Shown in pieces: positions 34,791 through 45,804 of a stretch of 64,000 bases of DNA. Location: positions 38,074-102,073 of the forward strand of contig JAXHTV010000007.1 of NCBI GenBank assembly GCA_034189865.1. The letters are read 5' to 3'. Source of the DNA: Pseudomonadota bacterium. GTDB taxonomy: Bacteria; Pseudomonadota; Gammaproteobacteria; UBA5335. Under the pieces are notes generated by a model that was given only the letters and a program-made list of their open reading frames with translations, had not been told where the DNA came from and made no database searches. The position numbers were made by a program, and so were the translations under genes. How positions within the stretch are numbered: the first letter of the stretch is position 1; the number at the start of each line of letters is the position of its first letter.

Positions 34791-34810
34791 AGAGGGCCTC
34801 CTTCGATGGA

Positions 34811-37108
34811 TCAGAATGTGGATCCGAATGTGAAACTAAAGGTTTCTGTATCGTCGTCCGGTTCGTCGTTCAGCGGGTAAGCCAGCGCGAATTCCAGTAA
34901 ACCCAAAATTGGGGTCAGCCACTGGAAACCAATGCCCGCCGAAGCGCGCAATTCCGACGCCTCAAAACTGCCGTAACCGTCAAAGGTGTTACCCGCGTCG
35001 ACGAACAATACCAGTCGGGTGTTTCGGCTGTCCGTGAACGCGGTGGGTAATAACAACTCCAGTTGGGTGACGGTCTTGAAATTCCCACCGGTGGGATTAC
35101 CGAACTCGTCACGCGGACCGAGTGAAGCACCGCGATATCCTCGAACAGAACTGATCCCACCGGCAAAAAACTTCTCATATGGCGGCAGATCGGTGGTGCC
35201 ATCGTAACTGTCGCCATAGCCCACGTCCAAGTTGAATGCGGCCACGAGCTTGTCGGTAAAAGAGAAGTACTGCTGAAACTGATAATTGAGTTTGTAGTAC
35301 GTCAGATCCAGACCGGGCACGCCGACATCCGCAAACAACCGGTGAATATAACCGGTATCGGCGAACACCGTCCTGTTTCGAGTATCCCGAATCCAACCGG
35401 TTTCAAACAACAAGGTATCGAATTCTTCTCCGTTATCCCGGACAAAGTCACGGATATATTGAGGCGTAATGTCGCCATTGGTTTTCAACTGGGTAGATCG
35501 GTAACTTCCCCCAAGGCGAATACTGTCATATTCGGAAACCGGAATGCCGTAACGGAGCGTGCCGCCCCACGCATCGCTGGTAAAACGGGAACTGACATTG
35601 GTCAAGGCATCGGTGGAGCGATAAAACGCCGAGATGGTTCGGCTCACACCGTCGATGGTGTAGTAAGGCTCGGTCAGAGATGCGCGATAGTTGTCACTAA
35701 AATCGCTTTTCACGAAGTCTATGCTGACCCGGTTCCCCGTACCAAACCAGTTACTGTGCGAGACATTGGCGTTAAACAACAAGCCTTGGCCGCTGGAATA
35801 GCCGACCCCCAGCTGGAAAGCACCAGCACTGCGTTCGGTGATGTCGTAGTTGATGTCGACCAGATCATCCGAACCTGGAACCGGTACCGTCTTGACGTCG
35901 ACATTCTCAACGAATGGTAACCGCGCTAATCGTATGCGTGATCGTCGAACGTCGCTGGTGGAGAAATATCCGCCCTCGAATTGACGCATCTCGCGTCTTA
36001 GGGCCTCGTCATCGGTTGCGAAGTTGCCCTGAAAATTGATGTTCCGCACGTAGTAGCGGCTGCCGGGGCGAACCACCAGGTTGACCTTGACGGCTTTATT
36101 TTCCTGATCGATCTCGGGAACGGCCTCCACATCCGCGAAGGCATACCCCTCATCGCCCAGGCGGTCGCCGATACGTTTTGCGGACTCCGTCGCGTCTTTA
36201 CGCGAAAACACCCCGGCGGGTTCAACCAGAACCAGAGGCCAAAGCTCCGTCTCGGGAACCACAAGATCGCCCACGAGCTCCACCCCGCTAACCCGGTACT
36301 GATCCCCCTCGTCAACGTTGACCGTGATGAAAATGTCTTGCTTGTCGGGAGACAGCGAAACCTGGGTGGAATCGATCCGAAAATTGAGATAGCCACGGTC
36401 TTGGTAATAGGACGTCAGCGTTTCCAGATCACCGCCCAGCGCCTGCTGAGAGTATCGGTCGCGGCTGCCAAAGATGGTCCAGACACTGGCCTTGCGAAGG
36501 TTGAGGATATCCAGGAGCTCGTCGTCATCGAATGCGTTGTTGCCAACGATGTTGATGCGACGAATCGTGGCCACCTCGCCTTCATCAATGGTGATCGACA
36601 GGCTGACCCGATTGTCTACAACGTCTTCAATCTCGGTAGCGATATCAACGCCATAACGCCCATTGGCAAAGTACTGTCGGCGCAGTTCCCGTTCCACCTG
36701 ATCAAGCAGGGAGCGGTCGAAAACCCGCCCTTCCGCCAGACCCGCCTGCCGCAACCCCGTCATCAGCTGCTCAGTGGGAATTTCGTCATTGCCCTCGATC
36801 GAAAAACTGGCGATGGTGGGCCGCTCGACCACCCGGATAATCAAGGTCTCGCCATCTCTGAGCAATTCCACGTCGCTAAAATAGCCGCTGCGGTAGAGGC
36901 TGTGGATCAGCTTTTGCGCACGCACAGTATCCAATGGCTCGCCGATACCCACATCCACATAGGCGAATACCCGTCCGGATTCCAGACGCTCCAACCCCTG
37001 CACGCGGATATCCCCAACGACAAACGTTTCGAACGCACTCAAGACGGGCGCCCAGACCAACAGCAAAAACGCGGCCCAGGCCACTTTTAACAGTCGCAAC
37101 TGAATCAT
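34811..37108 (-). CDS. bamA: Outer membrane protein assembly factor BamA
   Basis: The core of the BAM complex, which inserts beta-barrels into the outer membrane (765 aa). A signal peptide is followed by five POTRA domains (about 25-420; the first begins [15 protein letters not shown]) and a 16-strand barrel. The loop-6 motif VRGY is seen in [11 protein letters not shown], and the protein ends with aromatic FTFGSTF as expected. It is downstream of rseP and upstream of skp, which is the canonical envelope order. Confidence 0.97.
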   Translation of the reverse strand: MIQLRLLKVAWAAFLLLVWAPVLSAFETFVVGDIRVQGLERLESGRVFAYVDVGIGEPLDTVRAQKLIHSLYRSGYFSDVELLRDGETLIIRVVERPTIASFSIEGNDEIPTEQLMTGLRQAGLAEGRVFDRSLLDQVERELRRQYFANGRYGVDIATEIEDVVDNRVSLSITIDEGEVATIRRINIVGNNAFDDDELLDILNLRKASVWTIFGSRDRYSQQALGGDLETLTSYYQDRGYLNFRIDSTQVSLSPDKQDIFITVNVDEGDQYRVSGVELVGDLVVPETELWPLVLVEPAGVFSRKDATESAKRIGDRLGDEGYAFADVEAVPEIDQENKAVKVNLVVRPGSRYYVRNINFQGNFATDDEALRREMRQFEGGYFSTSDVRRSRIRLARLPFVENVDVKTVPVPGSDDLVDINYDITERSAGAFQLGVGYSSGQGLLFNANVSHSNWFGTGNRVSIDFVKSDFSDNYRASLTEPYYTIDGVSRTISAFYRSTDALTNVSSRFTSDAWGGTLRYGIPVSEYDSIRLGGSYRSTQLKTNGDITPQYIRDFVRDNGEEFDTLLFETGWIRDTRNRTVFADTGYIHRLFADVGVPGLDLTYYKLNYQFQQYFSFTDKLVAAFNLDVGYGDSYDGTTDLPPYEKFFAGGISSVRGYRGASLGPRDEFGNPTGGNFKTVTQLELLLPTAFTDSRNTRLVLFVDAGNTFDGYGSFEASELRASAGIGFQWLTPILGLLEFALAYPLNDEPDDDTETFSFTFGSTF

Positions 37109-37152
37109 AAATATTAAGTTCCAGCGAGGAATGGAGCGGAGCGGAGCCTAAC

Positions 37153-38499
37153 TCACCCCAACAAGCGCATGATGTCGTTGTAAAATGCCAGACCCATCAG
37201 AGCAACCAATAGAAAAACCCCGACTTGTTGCCCGATAAGCTGCGCGTGTTCAGACAGCGGCTTGCCTTTGAGAACCTCCACCACATAAAACAAAAAATGC
37301 CCGCCGTCCAAAACCGGGATAGGCAACAAATTCAAAACCCCTAAGCTGACGCTGACCACCGCGAGAAAACTCAAGAATGCGGTGATTCCGATAGTCGCGC
37401 TTTGACCGGCATACTGGGCGATATTGATGGGGCCACTCAAGTTCTCCAGCCCCACGCGCCCCTGAACCATCTTCCATAACATACGCAAGGTCAGAGTCGA
37501 CATATCCCAGGTGCGCTCCACAGCCTGCGGTATCGCCTCTAAGGGGCCATAACGGTACTCGGCGGACATTCGTTCCCGCAAGCTCGAAGGCACATGTGGC
37601 GCAGCACCGATAAATCCAATCTGCCGGTCACCCTGCTGGCGCGAGGCTGTAAACACCCGGAAATCTTGTTCTTCTCCAGCCCGCAGAACCCGTACCTCGA
37701 CCATGCGGTCGGGACGGTCTCGAACAGCCTCGACCCAAGCACCCCAAGAACTCACCGTTTCGCCGTCGACCGAAACGATCCGGTCATCCGGTTTCAAGCC
37801 GGCACGTTCAGCCGGTCCATCGCCTACGAGCGCGCCCAGCACGGGGGGCAGCACGGGTGCGTAGGGTGTCAACCCCAAGTGTCTCAACAATGCGTTGGGC
37901 TCATCCAACGCACCGTCCGGTACGGCCAAAAAGAGCATTCGCTGCGACCCTTCCTCATCGAGAACTGTCACGGGAATCGCGACTTGGTCTAACACCCCTT
38001 CCACAAGACGCAAACTGACCTGATCCCACGTGGGTGTGGACTCACCATGAACCGCCACGATCTCATCACCCGCCTTGAGTCCGGCGTCCGCGGCTGGCGT
38101 GCCCGCAACCGGATCGCCGACCAGAGGCCTCACACCGGTTACGCCCAGACAAAATACCAACCAGTAGAAAAATATCGCGAGAACAAAATTCGCGGCCGGA
38201 CCGGCCAACACGATGGCCATTCGGGACCATACGGATTGGCGATTAAACGCGTAGGGCAAGTCCTGTGGCGACACTTCTCCCTCACGTTCGTCAAGCATTT
38301 TGACGTAACCACCGAGCGGTACGACCGATAGACAGTATTCGGTGCCGTCGCGACCTGTACGCGACAACAATGGCCGCCCAAAGCCCACACTGAAACGCAG
38401 CACCCGCACGCCCAATCGTCTGGCCACCCAAAAGTGGCCAAATTCATGCACGGCAACCAAAATCGCAATGGCGACCGCGAATGCCAGCAAAGAAGTCAT
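37153..38499 (-). CDS. rseP: RseP, site-2 intramembrane metalloprotease
   Basis: Cleaves anti-sigma-E within the membrane in the envelope stress response (448 aa; E. coli 450). The zinc motif HEFGH is at 18-22 in the first helix. Two PDZ domains occupy the periplasmic middle, and the third zinc ligand lies in NLLPIPVLDGGHF. ATG 38499 avoids overlapping dxr; an upstream extension of 16 residues is not conserved. dxr-rseP-bamA order is standard. Confidence 0.96.
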   Translation of the reverse strand: MTSLLAFAVAIAILVAVHEFGHFWVARRLGVRVLRFSVGFGRPLLSRTGRDGTEYCLSVVPLGGYVKMLDEREGEVSPQDLPYAFNRQSVWSRMAIVLAGPAANFVLAIFFYWLVFCLGVTGVRPLVGDPVAGTPAADAGLKAGDEIVAVHGESTPTWDQVSLRLVEGVLDQVAIPVTVLDEEGSQRMLFLAVPDGALDEPNALLRHLGLTPYAPVLPPVLGALVGDGPAERAGLKPDDRIVSVDGETVSSWGAWVEAVRDRPDRMVEVRVLRAGEEQDFRVFTASRQQGDRQIGFIGAAPHVPSSLRERMSAEYRYGPLEAIPQAVERTWDMSTLTLRMLWKMVQGRVGLENLSGPINIAQYAGQSATIGITAFLSFLAVVSVSLGVLNLLPIPVLDGGHFLFYVVEVLKGKPLSEHAQLIGQQVGVFLLVALMGLAFYNDIMRLLG

Positions 38500-38507
38500 G
38501 ATTCCGC

Positions 38508-39689
38508 TCACGAAAGATGCATCCCAATATAGTCCCATGCCCCGCATCGGGCGCGGCGATCCAAGTCTACCACCTCCTCCAAGTCACTGACCGACATACC
38601 CCCAAGACCCTCTAAGCCATCTTGTATCACGTGCGGGATATCGGTAAACCGGATGCGACGGTCCAGGAAGGCCTCAACCGCAATTTCATTCGCAGCATTC
38701 AAAACCACGGGTGCGCCGTGCCCCGCCCGGGCCGCATCGAACGCTAATTGCAGACAAGGGAAACGCTCGCAATCTGGCGGCTCGAAATCTAACCGCGAAA
38801 CCTCGAACAAATCCAGTGAAGCCACTCCTGACTCGATACGTTCCGGCCAGGCAAGCGCATGGGCGATAGGCGTGCGCATATCCGGATTACCCAGTTGAGC
38901 CAACACCGAACCGTCCACGTACTCCACCATCGAATGAATCACACTCTGTGGATGAATGACCACTCGCACACGGTCAGGTTCCGTGCCAAAGAGGTAACAC
39001 GCCTCGATGACTTCCAGCCCTTTGTTCATCATCGACGCAGAATCAACGGAAATCTTACGCCCCATCACCCAGTTAGGATGTGCGATGGCTTGTTCAGGGG
39101 TCACCGAATCCAGGTCACTTTTCGGCCTATCGCGAAACGGCCCGCCGGATGCCGTCAACAGCAAACCCCGAACACCGCCGCCAATCTCCATCGGATGGCG
39201 ATCGGCCGGCAAACACTGGAAAATCGCGTTGTGCTCGCTGTCGATTGGAATCACCATCGCTTGGTGCTTCGTAACCTGCGCCTGAAACAGTGAACCTCCC
39301 ATCACCAGCGCCTCTTTGTTGGCCAGCAGGACCGTTTTGCCGGCCTGAACCGCACTCAGAGTCGGTGCCAGCCCGGCACCACCGACAATGGCCGCCATGA
39401 CCATGTCCGCCTCAGCCAAACCGCCGGCTTCTATCAGCGCTTCGGGGCCGGACCACACCTCGGTTTTCAAATCTGCGGCCTTCAAGCGTTGAGACAAACT
39501 GCGTGCAGCCTGAGAATCCGCCATGACCGCTACGCGGGGACGAAATTCCATACATTGCTCGTAGAGCTTATCGACATTGCGGTTGGCAGTTAGCGCGATG
39601 ACACGAAAGCGCTCGGGATGCTGCTGGATCACATCCAGCGTATTCACCCCTATGCTGCCTGTGGCCCCCAGCACCGTCACCGCTTTCAT
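38508..39689 (-). CDS. dxr: 1-deoxy-D-xylulose 5-phosphate reductoisomerase
   Basis: First committed MEP-pathway enzyme (393 aa). NADPH-binding [17 protein letters not shown] is at the N-terminus; [22 protein letters not shown] with metal ligands, [10 protein letters not shown] and [14 protein letters not shown] follow. ATG 39689 overlaps the cdsA stop (ATGA). With ispD and ispF it gives three MEP genes in the window. Confidence 0.97.
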   Translation of the reverse strand: MKAVTVLGATGSIGVNTLDVIQQHPERFRVIALTANRNVDKLYEQCMEFRPRVAVMADSQAARSLSQRLKAADLKTEVWSGPEALIEAGGLAEADMVMAAIVGGAGLAPTLSAVQAGKTVLLANKEALVMGGSLFQAQVTKHQAMVIPIDSEHNAIFQCLPADRHPMEIGGGVRGLLLTASGGPFRDRPKSDLDSVTPEQAIAHPNWVMGRKISVDSASMMNKGLEVIEACYLFGTEPDRVRVVIHPQSVIHSMVEYVDGSVLAQLGNPDMRTPIAHALAWPERIESGVASLDLFEVSRLDFEPPDCERFPCLQLAFDAARAGHGAPVVLNAANEIAVEAFLDRRIRFTDIPHVIQDGLEGLGGMSVSDLEEVVDLDRRARCGAWDYIGMHLS

Positions 39690-40522
39690 GATGCAAGATG
39701 CCCCCATTTCACGCCGAGCCAAAAGACCGGTGCCGCAGCCGTCAAACTGTCAATCCGGTCCAGCAGGCCGCCGTGCCCAGGCAGCAAATGCCCACTGTCC
39801 TTCATCCCCCCGTGACGTTTGAACATGCTCTCCGTCAAATCGCCAATGACGGAGGACACAACAACCATCACGACCACGGCGATCACTGCCACCCATCGGG
39901 TCAGGTCCAGCCCCAACGCCAACGCAGCCAAGCAATAGGCGATCACCGCCAGAATGACGCCACCCAAGACGCCTTCCCAGGTTTTACCAGGGCTCACTCG
40001 CGGCGCCAGCTTATGACGACCGAAACGTCTACCGGCAAAAAAGGCGCCGCTATCCGCCGCCCAAACGACCACGAGCAACAATAAAACCAAGCGCGGGCCA
40101 ATGTCGGGCAAAGCATGTAACCGAATCATAGCCAACAATGAGGGAACCAGGATCAAGACGCCGACAATCAACGTTCGTGTGGACATCGGCGTGCCCGGAG
40201 AGAAGCCGGCCGGGAATCGCGCCACCCACAACGCAGCAACCAACCACCAAATCACCGCGGCAGCGATCACGGCATCGACGATAACGCGGTGTCCCGATAA
40301 AAAGGCGATCGAAACCGCCACTCCGATGGCCGTAGCCAGCAACACGAAGGAGAATCCACGCGCCCAAGCAGATTCCAACGCCATGACGCGAACCCACTCA
40401 CCCGCCGCAAACAACCAAACAGCGGCAACGGCTACGGCAAACCACGGCGAAGATAACCCCAGGACCGCACCGATGGTTAAAGGAAGAAGGACTAGCGCCG
40501 TGAGGATGCGTTGTTTAAGCAT
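39686..40522 (-). CDS. cdsA: Phosphatidate cytidylyltransferase
   Basis: Makes CDP-diacylglycerol, precursor of all phospholipids (278 aa, about eight membrane helices). The C-terminal signature is complete in two pieces, [20 protein letters not shown] followed by LLDRIDS. The ATG at 40522 is taken; a GTG two codons earlier is possible, and both overlap the uppS stop. Typical uppS-cdsA-dxr-rseP run. Confidence 0.96.
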   Translation of the reverse strand: MLKQRILTALVLLPLTIGAVLGLSSPWFAVAVAAVWLFAAGEWVRVMALESAWARGFSFVLLATAIGVAVSIAFLSGHRVIVDAVIAAAVIWWLVAALWVARFPAGFSPGTPMSTRTLIVGVLILVPSLLAMIRLHALPDIGPRLVLLLLVVVWAADSGAFFAGRRFGRHKLAPRVSPGKTWEGVLGGVILAVIAYCLAALALGLDLTRWVAVIAVVVMVVVSSVIGDLTESMFKRHGGMKDSGHLLPGHGGLLDRIDSLTAAAPVFWLGVKWGHLAS

Positions 40523-41285
40523 TGCCACGACCGATGGCGGCCACTTGGTCGGACGTCTTGCCGAAACGACGTTCCCGCTTCGCGAACCAGCTCAACGCAT
40601 TGTCGAGATCTTCCGCACCGAAATCGGGCCACAGCACGTCGCTGAAGTACAGTTCGGTGTAAGCCAAATGCCACAGCAGAAAATTGCTGATCCGGCGCTC
40701 GCCGCCGGTTCGGATCAGCAAATCCGGATCAGGTAGCGAGCCGAGCGCCAGATAACGGCAAAATACCGAGGTGTCGATGTTCTCAACGCGTTGTTGGCCG
40801 TCTTCTACGGCGGTCGCAATCCGGCGGGCTGCTTGCAGTATGTCCCAGCGACCGCCATAGCCCACTGCGATCACCAGAGTCATCCCTGGGTTATGGCGGG
40901 TACGAAACTGCGATCGCGCAATCACTTCGCGGAAGGATCTGGGAAACCGTTCGGTATTGCCAATGAAGCGAATTCGCACCTGATCCCGATGCAGGCGTTC
41001 GAGTTCTTCGTCCAGGGTATGGATAAAAAGCCCGATCAGAAAAGACACCTCGGTATCCGGTCGCAGCCAGTTTTCGCTGCTGAAGGCAAACAGTGTCAGG
41101 ATCGAAACCCCCCGGTCCCGACACGCTTCTACGATAGCCCGGGTGGCCGAAACACCCGCCTCATGTCCCGCCATACGTGGCAACCCACGAGAAGTCGCCC
41201 AACGACCGTTACCGTCCATCACGACAGCTACATGATAGGGCAGCCGATCTTCTGAAGCGGGCTTTTGGGGTGATCCTGGCATCAT
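40515..41285 (-). CDS. uppS: Undecaprenyl diphosphate synthase (cis-prenyltransferase)
   Basis: Builds C55 undecaprenyl diphosphate, the lipid carrier for peptidoglycan and O-antigen (about 256 aa). The motif HVAVVMDGNGRWA with catalytic Asp, and later RTGGERRISNFLLWHLAYTELYF, are diagnostic. Three in-frame ATGs lie at 41294, 41285 and 41282 and none has a clear ribosome site, so the start is uncertain by a few codons. A 205-base gap to frr precedes it and shows no obvious feature. Confidence 0.95.
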   Translation of the reverse strand: MMPGSPQKPASEDRLPYHVAVVMDGNGRWATSRGLPRMAGHEAGVSATRAIVEACRDRGVSILTLFAFSSENWLRPDTEVSFLIGLFIHTLDEELERLHRDQVRIRFIGNTERFPRSFREVIARSQFRTRHNPGMTLVIAVGYGGRWDILQAARRIATAVEDGQQRVENIDTSVFCRYLALGSLPDPDLLIRTGGERRISNFLLWHLAYTELYFSDVLWPDFGAEDLDNALSWFAKRERRFGKTSDQVAAIGRGNA

Positions 41286-41490
41286 GAGACCCATTGGCAA
41301 TTGATGATTCGATTGGGGAACCCCGATACCGTATCAACGTGTTGTCGAGAGGTATTGTTCAGAGACGAATCACCGGTCCTTGTGAAACGGGGTATGTTAC
41401 GAATGGCCGTGCGCTGACGCCGGAACGACGTGACAACGATTGTGACACCAAACACTGCGACAACCCTAGGGCTGCGGACAAGTCCAGGCG

Positions 41491-42048
41491 TCAGATCTGC
41501 ATCAATTCCTGTTCTTTTTCATCCAAGATGCGATCGATCTGAGCCACAAAGTCGTCGGTCAACTTTTGGATGACCTCCTGCGCCTTGCGACTTTCATCTT
41601 CACTCAGGAGCTTCTCTTTCTCCATTTCCTTAATATCGGAAATGGCGTCTCGCCGAACATTTCGTACCGCGACCCGACCACCTTCGCCCTCTTGCCGAAC
41701 CAGGCGCACCAAATCGCGGCGACGCTCTTCCGTGAGCGGAGGCAAGGCAAGGCGAATGACGGTCCCCGCGGTGGAAGGATTGATCCCCAAATCTGAAGTC
41801 ATTATGGCCTTCTCGATGGGCCCGACCATGGATTTTTCCCAGGGGGTAATCGTCAGCGTACGGGCGTCCGCCACGGCCACCGTCGCCGCCTGATTGAGCG
41901 GCACCTCATTGCCGTAGTAAGACACGGTGATATGATCGAGCAAACTGGTATGGGCCCGACCGGTTCTTATCTTCCCGAGATTCTGGCCAAGCACATCCGC
42001 GCATTTACGCATGCGTTGGGATGCTTCTTTTTTGATGTCCTCAATCAT
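41491..42048 (-). CDS. frr: Ribosome recycling factor
   Basis: Splits post-termination ribosomes with EF-G (185 aa). Recognised by [37 protein letters not shown] and the C-terminal coiled helices. Its ATG overlaps the pyrH stop (ATGA). rpsB-tsf-pyrH-frr is one of the most conserved bacterial orders. Confidence 0.98.
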   Translation of the reverse strand: MIEDIKKEASQRMRKCADVLGQNLGKIRTGRAHTSLLDHITVSYYGNEVPLNQAATVAVADARTLTITPWEKSMVGPIEKAIMTSDLGINPSTAGTVIRLALPPLTEERRRDLVRLVRQEGEGGRVAVRNVRRDAISDIKEMEKEKLLSEDESRKAQEVIQKLTDDFVAQIDRILDEKEQELMQI

Positions 42049-42815
42049 CCCGTCTCTCTCGTATTCTGTTGGGCTCCGTCGGGATAGTTGTCCACGATCG
42101 TGCCGATACTGGTATCACCCGCGACGATGCGCATCAGCGCGCCCGCCTGATTCATGTCAAACACCCGCAAGGGAAGATCGTGGTCCCGGCACATCACAAT
42201 AGCGGTGGTATCCATCACCATCAAATGCTGCCGCAATACCTCATCGTAAGACAAATGCGTGTAGCGGCGAGCATCCGGATGCTTCATCGGATCGGCCGAG
42301 TAGACGCCGTCCACTTTCGTCGCCTTGATGATCAAATCGGCATTGATCTCGATGGCGCGAAGGCTAGCCGCCGTATCCGTGGTAAAGAACGGGTTACCCG
42401 TCCCGGCGGCGAATATGGTGACACGGCCTTTTTCTAGGTGGCGTATCGCACGGCGGCGAATATAGTCTTCGCACACCTCGTGTACCCGAAGTGCGGACAT
42501 GACTCGCGCATACACATCCTGACGCTCAAGGGCATCCTGTAAAGCCAAGCCGTTGATGACCGTCGCCAGCATGCCCATGTGATCACCCGTCACCCGGTCC
42601 ATGCCACCGCCGGCCAGTCCGGCACCGCGAAAAATATTTCCGCCACCAATCACGATGGCAATTTCTACCCCCGCCTCACGGATATCTTTAATCTCGCCAG
42701 CCAAGCGTTTGAGCATGTCAGGATCGATGCCATAGTCGCAGTTTCCAAGCAACGCCTCTCCACTAAGCTTCAGCAATACTCGGCGATGTTTCAGGCCAAC
42801 CTCCGACATACGCAT
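42045..42815 (-). CDS. pyrH: Uridylate kinase
   Basis: Phosphorylates UMP to UDP (256 aa; amino acid kinase family). [51 protein letters not shown] and a late [14 protein letters not shown] are conserved. Two ATGs (42815 and 42809) are possible; GAGG lies just before the first. It is separated from tsf by 176 bases containing a hairpin. Confidence 0.97.
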   Translation of the reverse strand: MRMSEVGLKHRRVLLKLSGEALLGNCDYGIDPDMLKRLAGEIKDIREAGVEIAIVIGGGNIFRGAGLAGGGMDRVTGDHMGMLATVINGLALQDALERQDVYARVMSALRVHEVCEDYIRRRAIRHLEKGRVTIFAAGTGNPFFTTDTAASLRAIEINADLIIKATKVDGVYSADPMKHPDARRYTHLSYDEVLRQHLMVMDTTAIVMCRDHDLPLRVFDMNQAGALMRIVAGDTSIGTIVDNYPDGAQQNTRETG

Positions 42816-42834
42816 GAATCCTCGTGGTTAATAG

Positions 42835-42868
42835 CCGCCTGCACGACGGGCAACCATCGTACAGGCGG
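42835..42868 (-). terminator. Hairpin in the tsf-pyrH gap
   Basis: CCGCCTG-C-ACGA and TCGT-A-CAGGCGG pair as an 11-base-pair stem with one mismatch. No T-run follows, so this would be a partial terminator or processing stem separating rpsB-tsf from pyrH expression. Confidence 0.4.
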
Positions 42869-42991
42869 ATCCGTGACGAGCCCAACAACCCCTTTTAGGG
42901 TGTGGCAACCCGAAGCGACCCCAGCCCTCGGGCAAGTGGGGCCGCGACTATGTTGGATGGGCGACAAGGCACTGTCGATATAACGAAGCGA

Positions 42992-43873
42992 TCAGCCGCC
43001 TCTGACCTGCGACATGACTTCCTCGGCGAAATTATCGACTTTTTTCTCGATGCCTTCACCAACCTCATAACGCACGAAACCCAGCACTTCACCACCGGCT
43101 TTCTTCAGCAACTTCTCGACCGTTTGGTCCGGATCTTTGACGAACGGCTGTCCCAACAGGGTGATCTCATTCAGGTACTTGCGAACCCGGCCTTCCACCA
43201 TCTTCTCGACGATTTCCGGCGGCTTCCCGCTCTCTTGAGCCTGGGCCGCGAAGATCTGACGTTCCTTATCCAGCAAATCCTGGGGAACCTCTTCTGAAGA
43301 AACACATACCGGCCGACTGGCGGCGACATGCATGGCCAAGTCACGAGCCAACGCGTCGTCTCCACCTTTCAGATCGACGACAACACCAATCCGCGTGCCG
43401 TGGCTATAGCAGCCGAACCGGTCGCCTTTTTTCGCCAGCAAGGCAAATCGGCGAATCGTGATGTTCTCGCCGATTTTCGCAACCAACGCCCGCCGCCGTT
43501 CGTCCAGCGTTTCACCTCCGGCCACTGGCAACGCGGTCAAAGCGTCCAGATCCCCAGGCATTTCATTGACCACGGCGGCAGCCACTTGATCAGCAAACTG
43601 AGCAAAGTCGTCCCCACCGGAAACGAAATCGGTTTCGCAGTTCACTTCCACGATGGCGGCCTGCGCTCCATCGGCCGACTGCTGAATCACAACTTTGCCT
43701 TCCGCCGCCACACGACCGGCTTTCTTTTCCGCCTTCGCCAGTCCTTGCGTGCGCATCATCTCGATGGCTTTATCCATCTCGCCATCACATTCTACCAATG
43801 CCTTTTTGCATTCCATCATGCCGGCACCGGTCCGTTCCCGAAGCTCCTTTACCAGCGCTGCAGAAATCGCCAT
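42992..43873 (-). CDS. tsf: Elongation factor Ts
   Basis: Nucleotide exchange factor for EF-Tu (293 aa). The N-terminal [18 protein letters not shown] and the core [14 protein letters not shown] with DTDF-type exchange residues are intact, as is the later MHVAASRPV segment. It follows rpsB by 44 bases and is presumably cotranscribed with it. Confidence 0.98.
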   Translation of the reverse strand: MAISAALVKELRERTGAGMMECKKALVECDGEMDKAIEMMRTQGLAKAEKKAGRVAAEGKVVIQQSADGAQAAIVEVNCETDFVSGGDDFAQFADQVAAAVVNEMPGDLDALTALPVAGGETLDERRRALVAKIGENITIRRFALLAKKGDRFGCYSHGTRIGVVVDLKGGDDALARDLAMHVAASRPVCVSSEEVPQDLLDKERQIFAAQAQESGKPPEIVEKMVEGRVRKYLNEITLLGQPFVKDPDQTVEKLLKKAGGEVLGFVRYEVGEGIEKKVDNFAEEVMSQVRGG

Positions 43874-43917
43874 AAAACTGTCCTCACTCGGTTGAATCGC
43901 CCACTCATCCTCGGCCG

Positions 43918-44715
43918 TTAGTCCGCGTCGGACGACGGACCCGACTCCGGTTCAGCGGTGGCAGCGCTCGCCGGCGCTGCAACTTCTTCATCCACTTCCA
44001 CGAACTCGTCCTCACCACCGGCGCCTTGGAGGCTACTGGTGCGCGCATCCAAGATGGCGTCAGCCATGACCTGGGTGTAGAGGCTGATGGCTCTCATCGC
44101 ATCGTCGTTCCCCGGAATGACATAATCCACCCCGGCGGGCGAATTATTGCTGTCAACCACGGCAATCACGGGAATACCGAGCTTACCGGCCTCGCGGACC
44201 GCAATGGCTTCATGACCCACGTCGATGATGAATAGGGCATCCGGCGGGCGGGTCATATCCTTAATGCCGCCAAGACTGCGCTCAAGCTTTTCCCGTTCGC
44301 GGTCCAGCATCAACGCTTCTTTCTTGCTGAGGCGATCCAGGGTGCCGTCTTCGGCCATGGCTTCCAGATTTTTCAATCGCTTGATGGATTGCCGGACGGT
44401 TTGCCAGTTGGTCAGCATGCCGCCCAACCAACGGTGATCGACATAGGGCATGTCACAACGACGCGCATGCTCCCTGACGTACTCGCGGGCAGCACGTTTG
44501 GTGCCGACAAACATAATCTTCCCGCCCTTGGCGGCGATTTGCCCGACGTAGTTCCTGGCCTCAAGCAGTCTTGGAAGGGTTTTTTCCAGGTTAATGATGT
44601 GAATGCGATTGCGTGCGCCGAAAATATACGGCGCCATTTGGGGATTCCAGTAGCGCGTCTGGTGCCCGAAATGCACGCCGGACTCGAGCAAATAACGCAT
44701 GGAAACGTCTGCCAT
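43918..44715 (-). CDS. rpsB: 30S ribosomal protein S2
   Basis: Small-subunit protein (265 aa) with the N-terminal [20 protein letters not shown], then MFVGTKRAA and [10 protein letters not shown], and the nucleotide-like-fold signature [19 protein letters not shown]. The C-terminus is an acidic tail rich in Glu and Ala. ATG 44715 is the family start; 171 bases of open frame upstream are leader. It heads rpsB-tsf and is divergent from map. Confidence 0.98.
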   Translation of the reverse strand: MADVSMRYLLESGVHFGHQTRYWNPQMAPYIFGARNRIHIINLEKTLPRLLEARNYVGQIAAKGGKIMFVGTKRAAREYVREHARRCDMPYVDHRWLGGMLTNWQTVRQSIKRLKNLEAMAEDGTLDRLSKKEALMLDREREKLERSLGGIKDMTRPPDALFIIDVGHEAIAVREAGKLGIPVIAVVDSNNSPAGVDYVIPGNDDAMRAISLYTQVMADAILDARTSSLQGAGGEDEFVEVDEEVAAPASAATAEPESGPSSDAD

Positions 44716-44912
44716 TTGAATACTCCGATTTGTTCTGGGTTGAGCCTCCGCGCGCCCCATCCGATAACCCGACGACACGAACCTGCGCATCGTACGGGCA
44801 CCCGACCGGATGTGTCGGCACACGTGTGGAATGGTTGTTTGCTTCGGCGGAAAGGCCCTGTGGGACAGCCGACTGGCGACTGGCAAAACGCCAGCGCCCT
44901 TGCGCCGAAAGC
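44716..44912 (-). ncRNA. Probable rpsB mRNA leader (autoregulatory 5' UTR)
   Basis: About 200 bases separate the predicted rpsB promoter from its ATG. The leader contains a GGCG..GGC/GCC..CGCC hairpin near 44873-44897 and further GC-rich stems. Long structured leaders that bind S2 are known for gammaproteobacterial rpsB. I infer one here by position and structure, without a covariance match. Confidence 0.45.
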
Positions 44913-44918
44913 GCGCGA

Positions 44919-44947
44919 TTTATACCATAATCGACTGTCACCGACAA
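44919..44947 (-). promoter_or_regulatory. Sigma70-type promoter of rpsB-tsf
   Basis: On the minus strand TTGTCG (44947-44942), 17 bases, then TATAAA (44924-44919). Start of transcription would be near 44912. The remainder of the 312-base divergent gap toward map shows no convincing plus-strand promoter. Confidence 0.55.
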
Positions 44948-45027
44948 CGAAGCTGGCTCAACCAGCGCCGAGCGCCCCCGTCCCCGCGACCGCTGACTCG
45001 CGGTCCACCACCCATCGAAGACTGCAA

Positions 45028-45804
45028 ATGAGCGTGACGATAAAAACGCCTGAAGAACAGGAAAAAATGCGTATTGCCGGACGCGACGCCGCCCGCGTTC
45101 TGGAGATGGTCGTACCCCATGTCGAACCGGGGGTGACGACCGACGAGTTGGATAAAATTTGTCATGATTTTATGGTCAACGAACTCGGTGTCACGCCCGC
45201 TCCGCTGAACTACCGTGGTTTCCCCAAGTCCATATGCACATCGGTCAATCATGTGGTATGCCACGGTATACCGGGTGGTAAGCGACTCAAAAACGGTGAC
45301 ATCATAAACATTGACATCACGGTGATCCGCGACGATTTCCATGGCGATACCAGCCGCATGTTTGTGGTGGGGGAAGGCAGCGTGATGGCAAAACGGCTCT
45401 GCCAAGTGACCCGCGAGGCCATGTACGTCGGCATCAACATGGTCAAGCCAGGGGTCCGCTTGGGCGATATCGGCGCAGCGATTCAAACCCATGCCGAACA
45501 CCACAATTTTAGTGTTGTCAGGGAATATTGCGGTCACGGCATTGGCCGCGAGTTTCACGAAGACCCGCAGGTTCTACACTACGGTTCGCCAGGCACGGGC
45601 CTGATGCTGAAACCCGGCATGTGTCTCACGATCGAACCAATGCTCAATGCGGGTAAGCGGCATGTAAAACTGCTACGGGACGGCTGGACTGTCGTCACCA
45701 AGGACCACTCATTGTCGGCGCAGTGGGAACACACCATTCTGGTGACAGACGAAGATCACGAGATCCTGACGCTGCGCCAAGGCGAAGATATCCTCAAGCC
45801 GTGA
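45028..45804 (+). CDS. map: Methionine aminopeptidase, type I
   Basis: Removes the initiator Met from nascent proteins (258 aa). All five metal ligands are recognisable: Asp in INIDITV, Asp in HGDTSRM, His in YCGHGIGREFHEDP, Glu in LTIEPM and Glu in WEHTILV. The substrate His is in VVCHGIPGG. ATG 45028 is the family start; open frame continues far upstream across the rpsB promoter but is spurious. Its stop overlaps the glnD GTG start. Confidence 0.97.
   Translation: MSVTIKTPEEQEKMRIAGRDAARVLEMVVPHVEPGVTTDELDKICHDFMVNELGVTPAPLNYRGFPKSICTSVNHVVCHGIPGGKRLKNGDIINIDITVIRDDFHGDTSRMFVVGEGSVMAKRLCQVTREAMYVGINMVKPGVRLGDIGAAIQTHAEHHNFSVVREYCGHGIGREFHEDPQVLHYGSPGTGLMLKPGMCLTIEPMLNAGKRHVKLLRDGWTVVTKDHSLSAQWEHTILVTDEDHEILTLRQGEDILKP

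Noticed and set aside
44716..44886. N-terminal extension of ribosomal protein S2
   Set aside because: S2 begins at [13 protein letters not shown]; the upstream frame is leader RNA between the promoter and the ATG.
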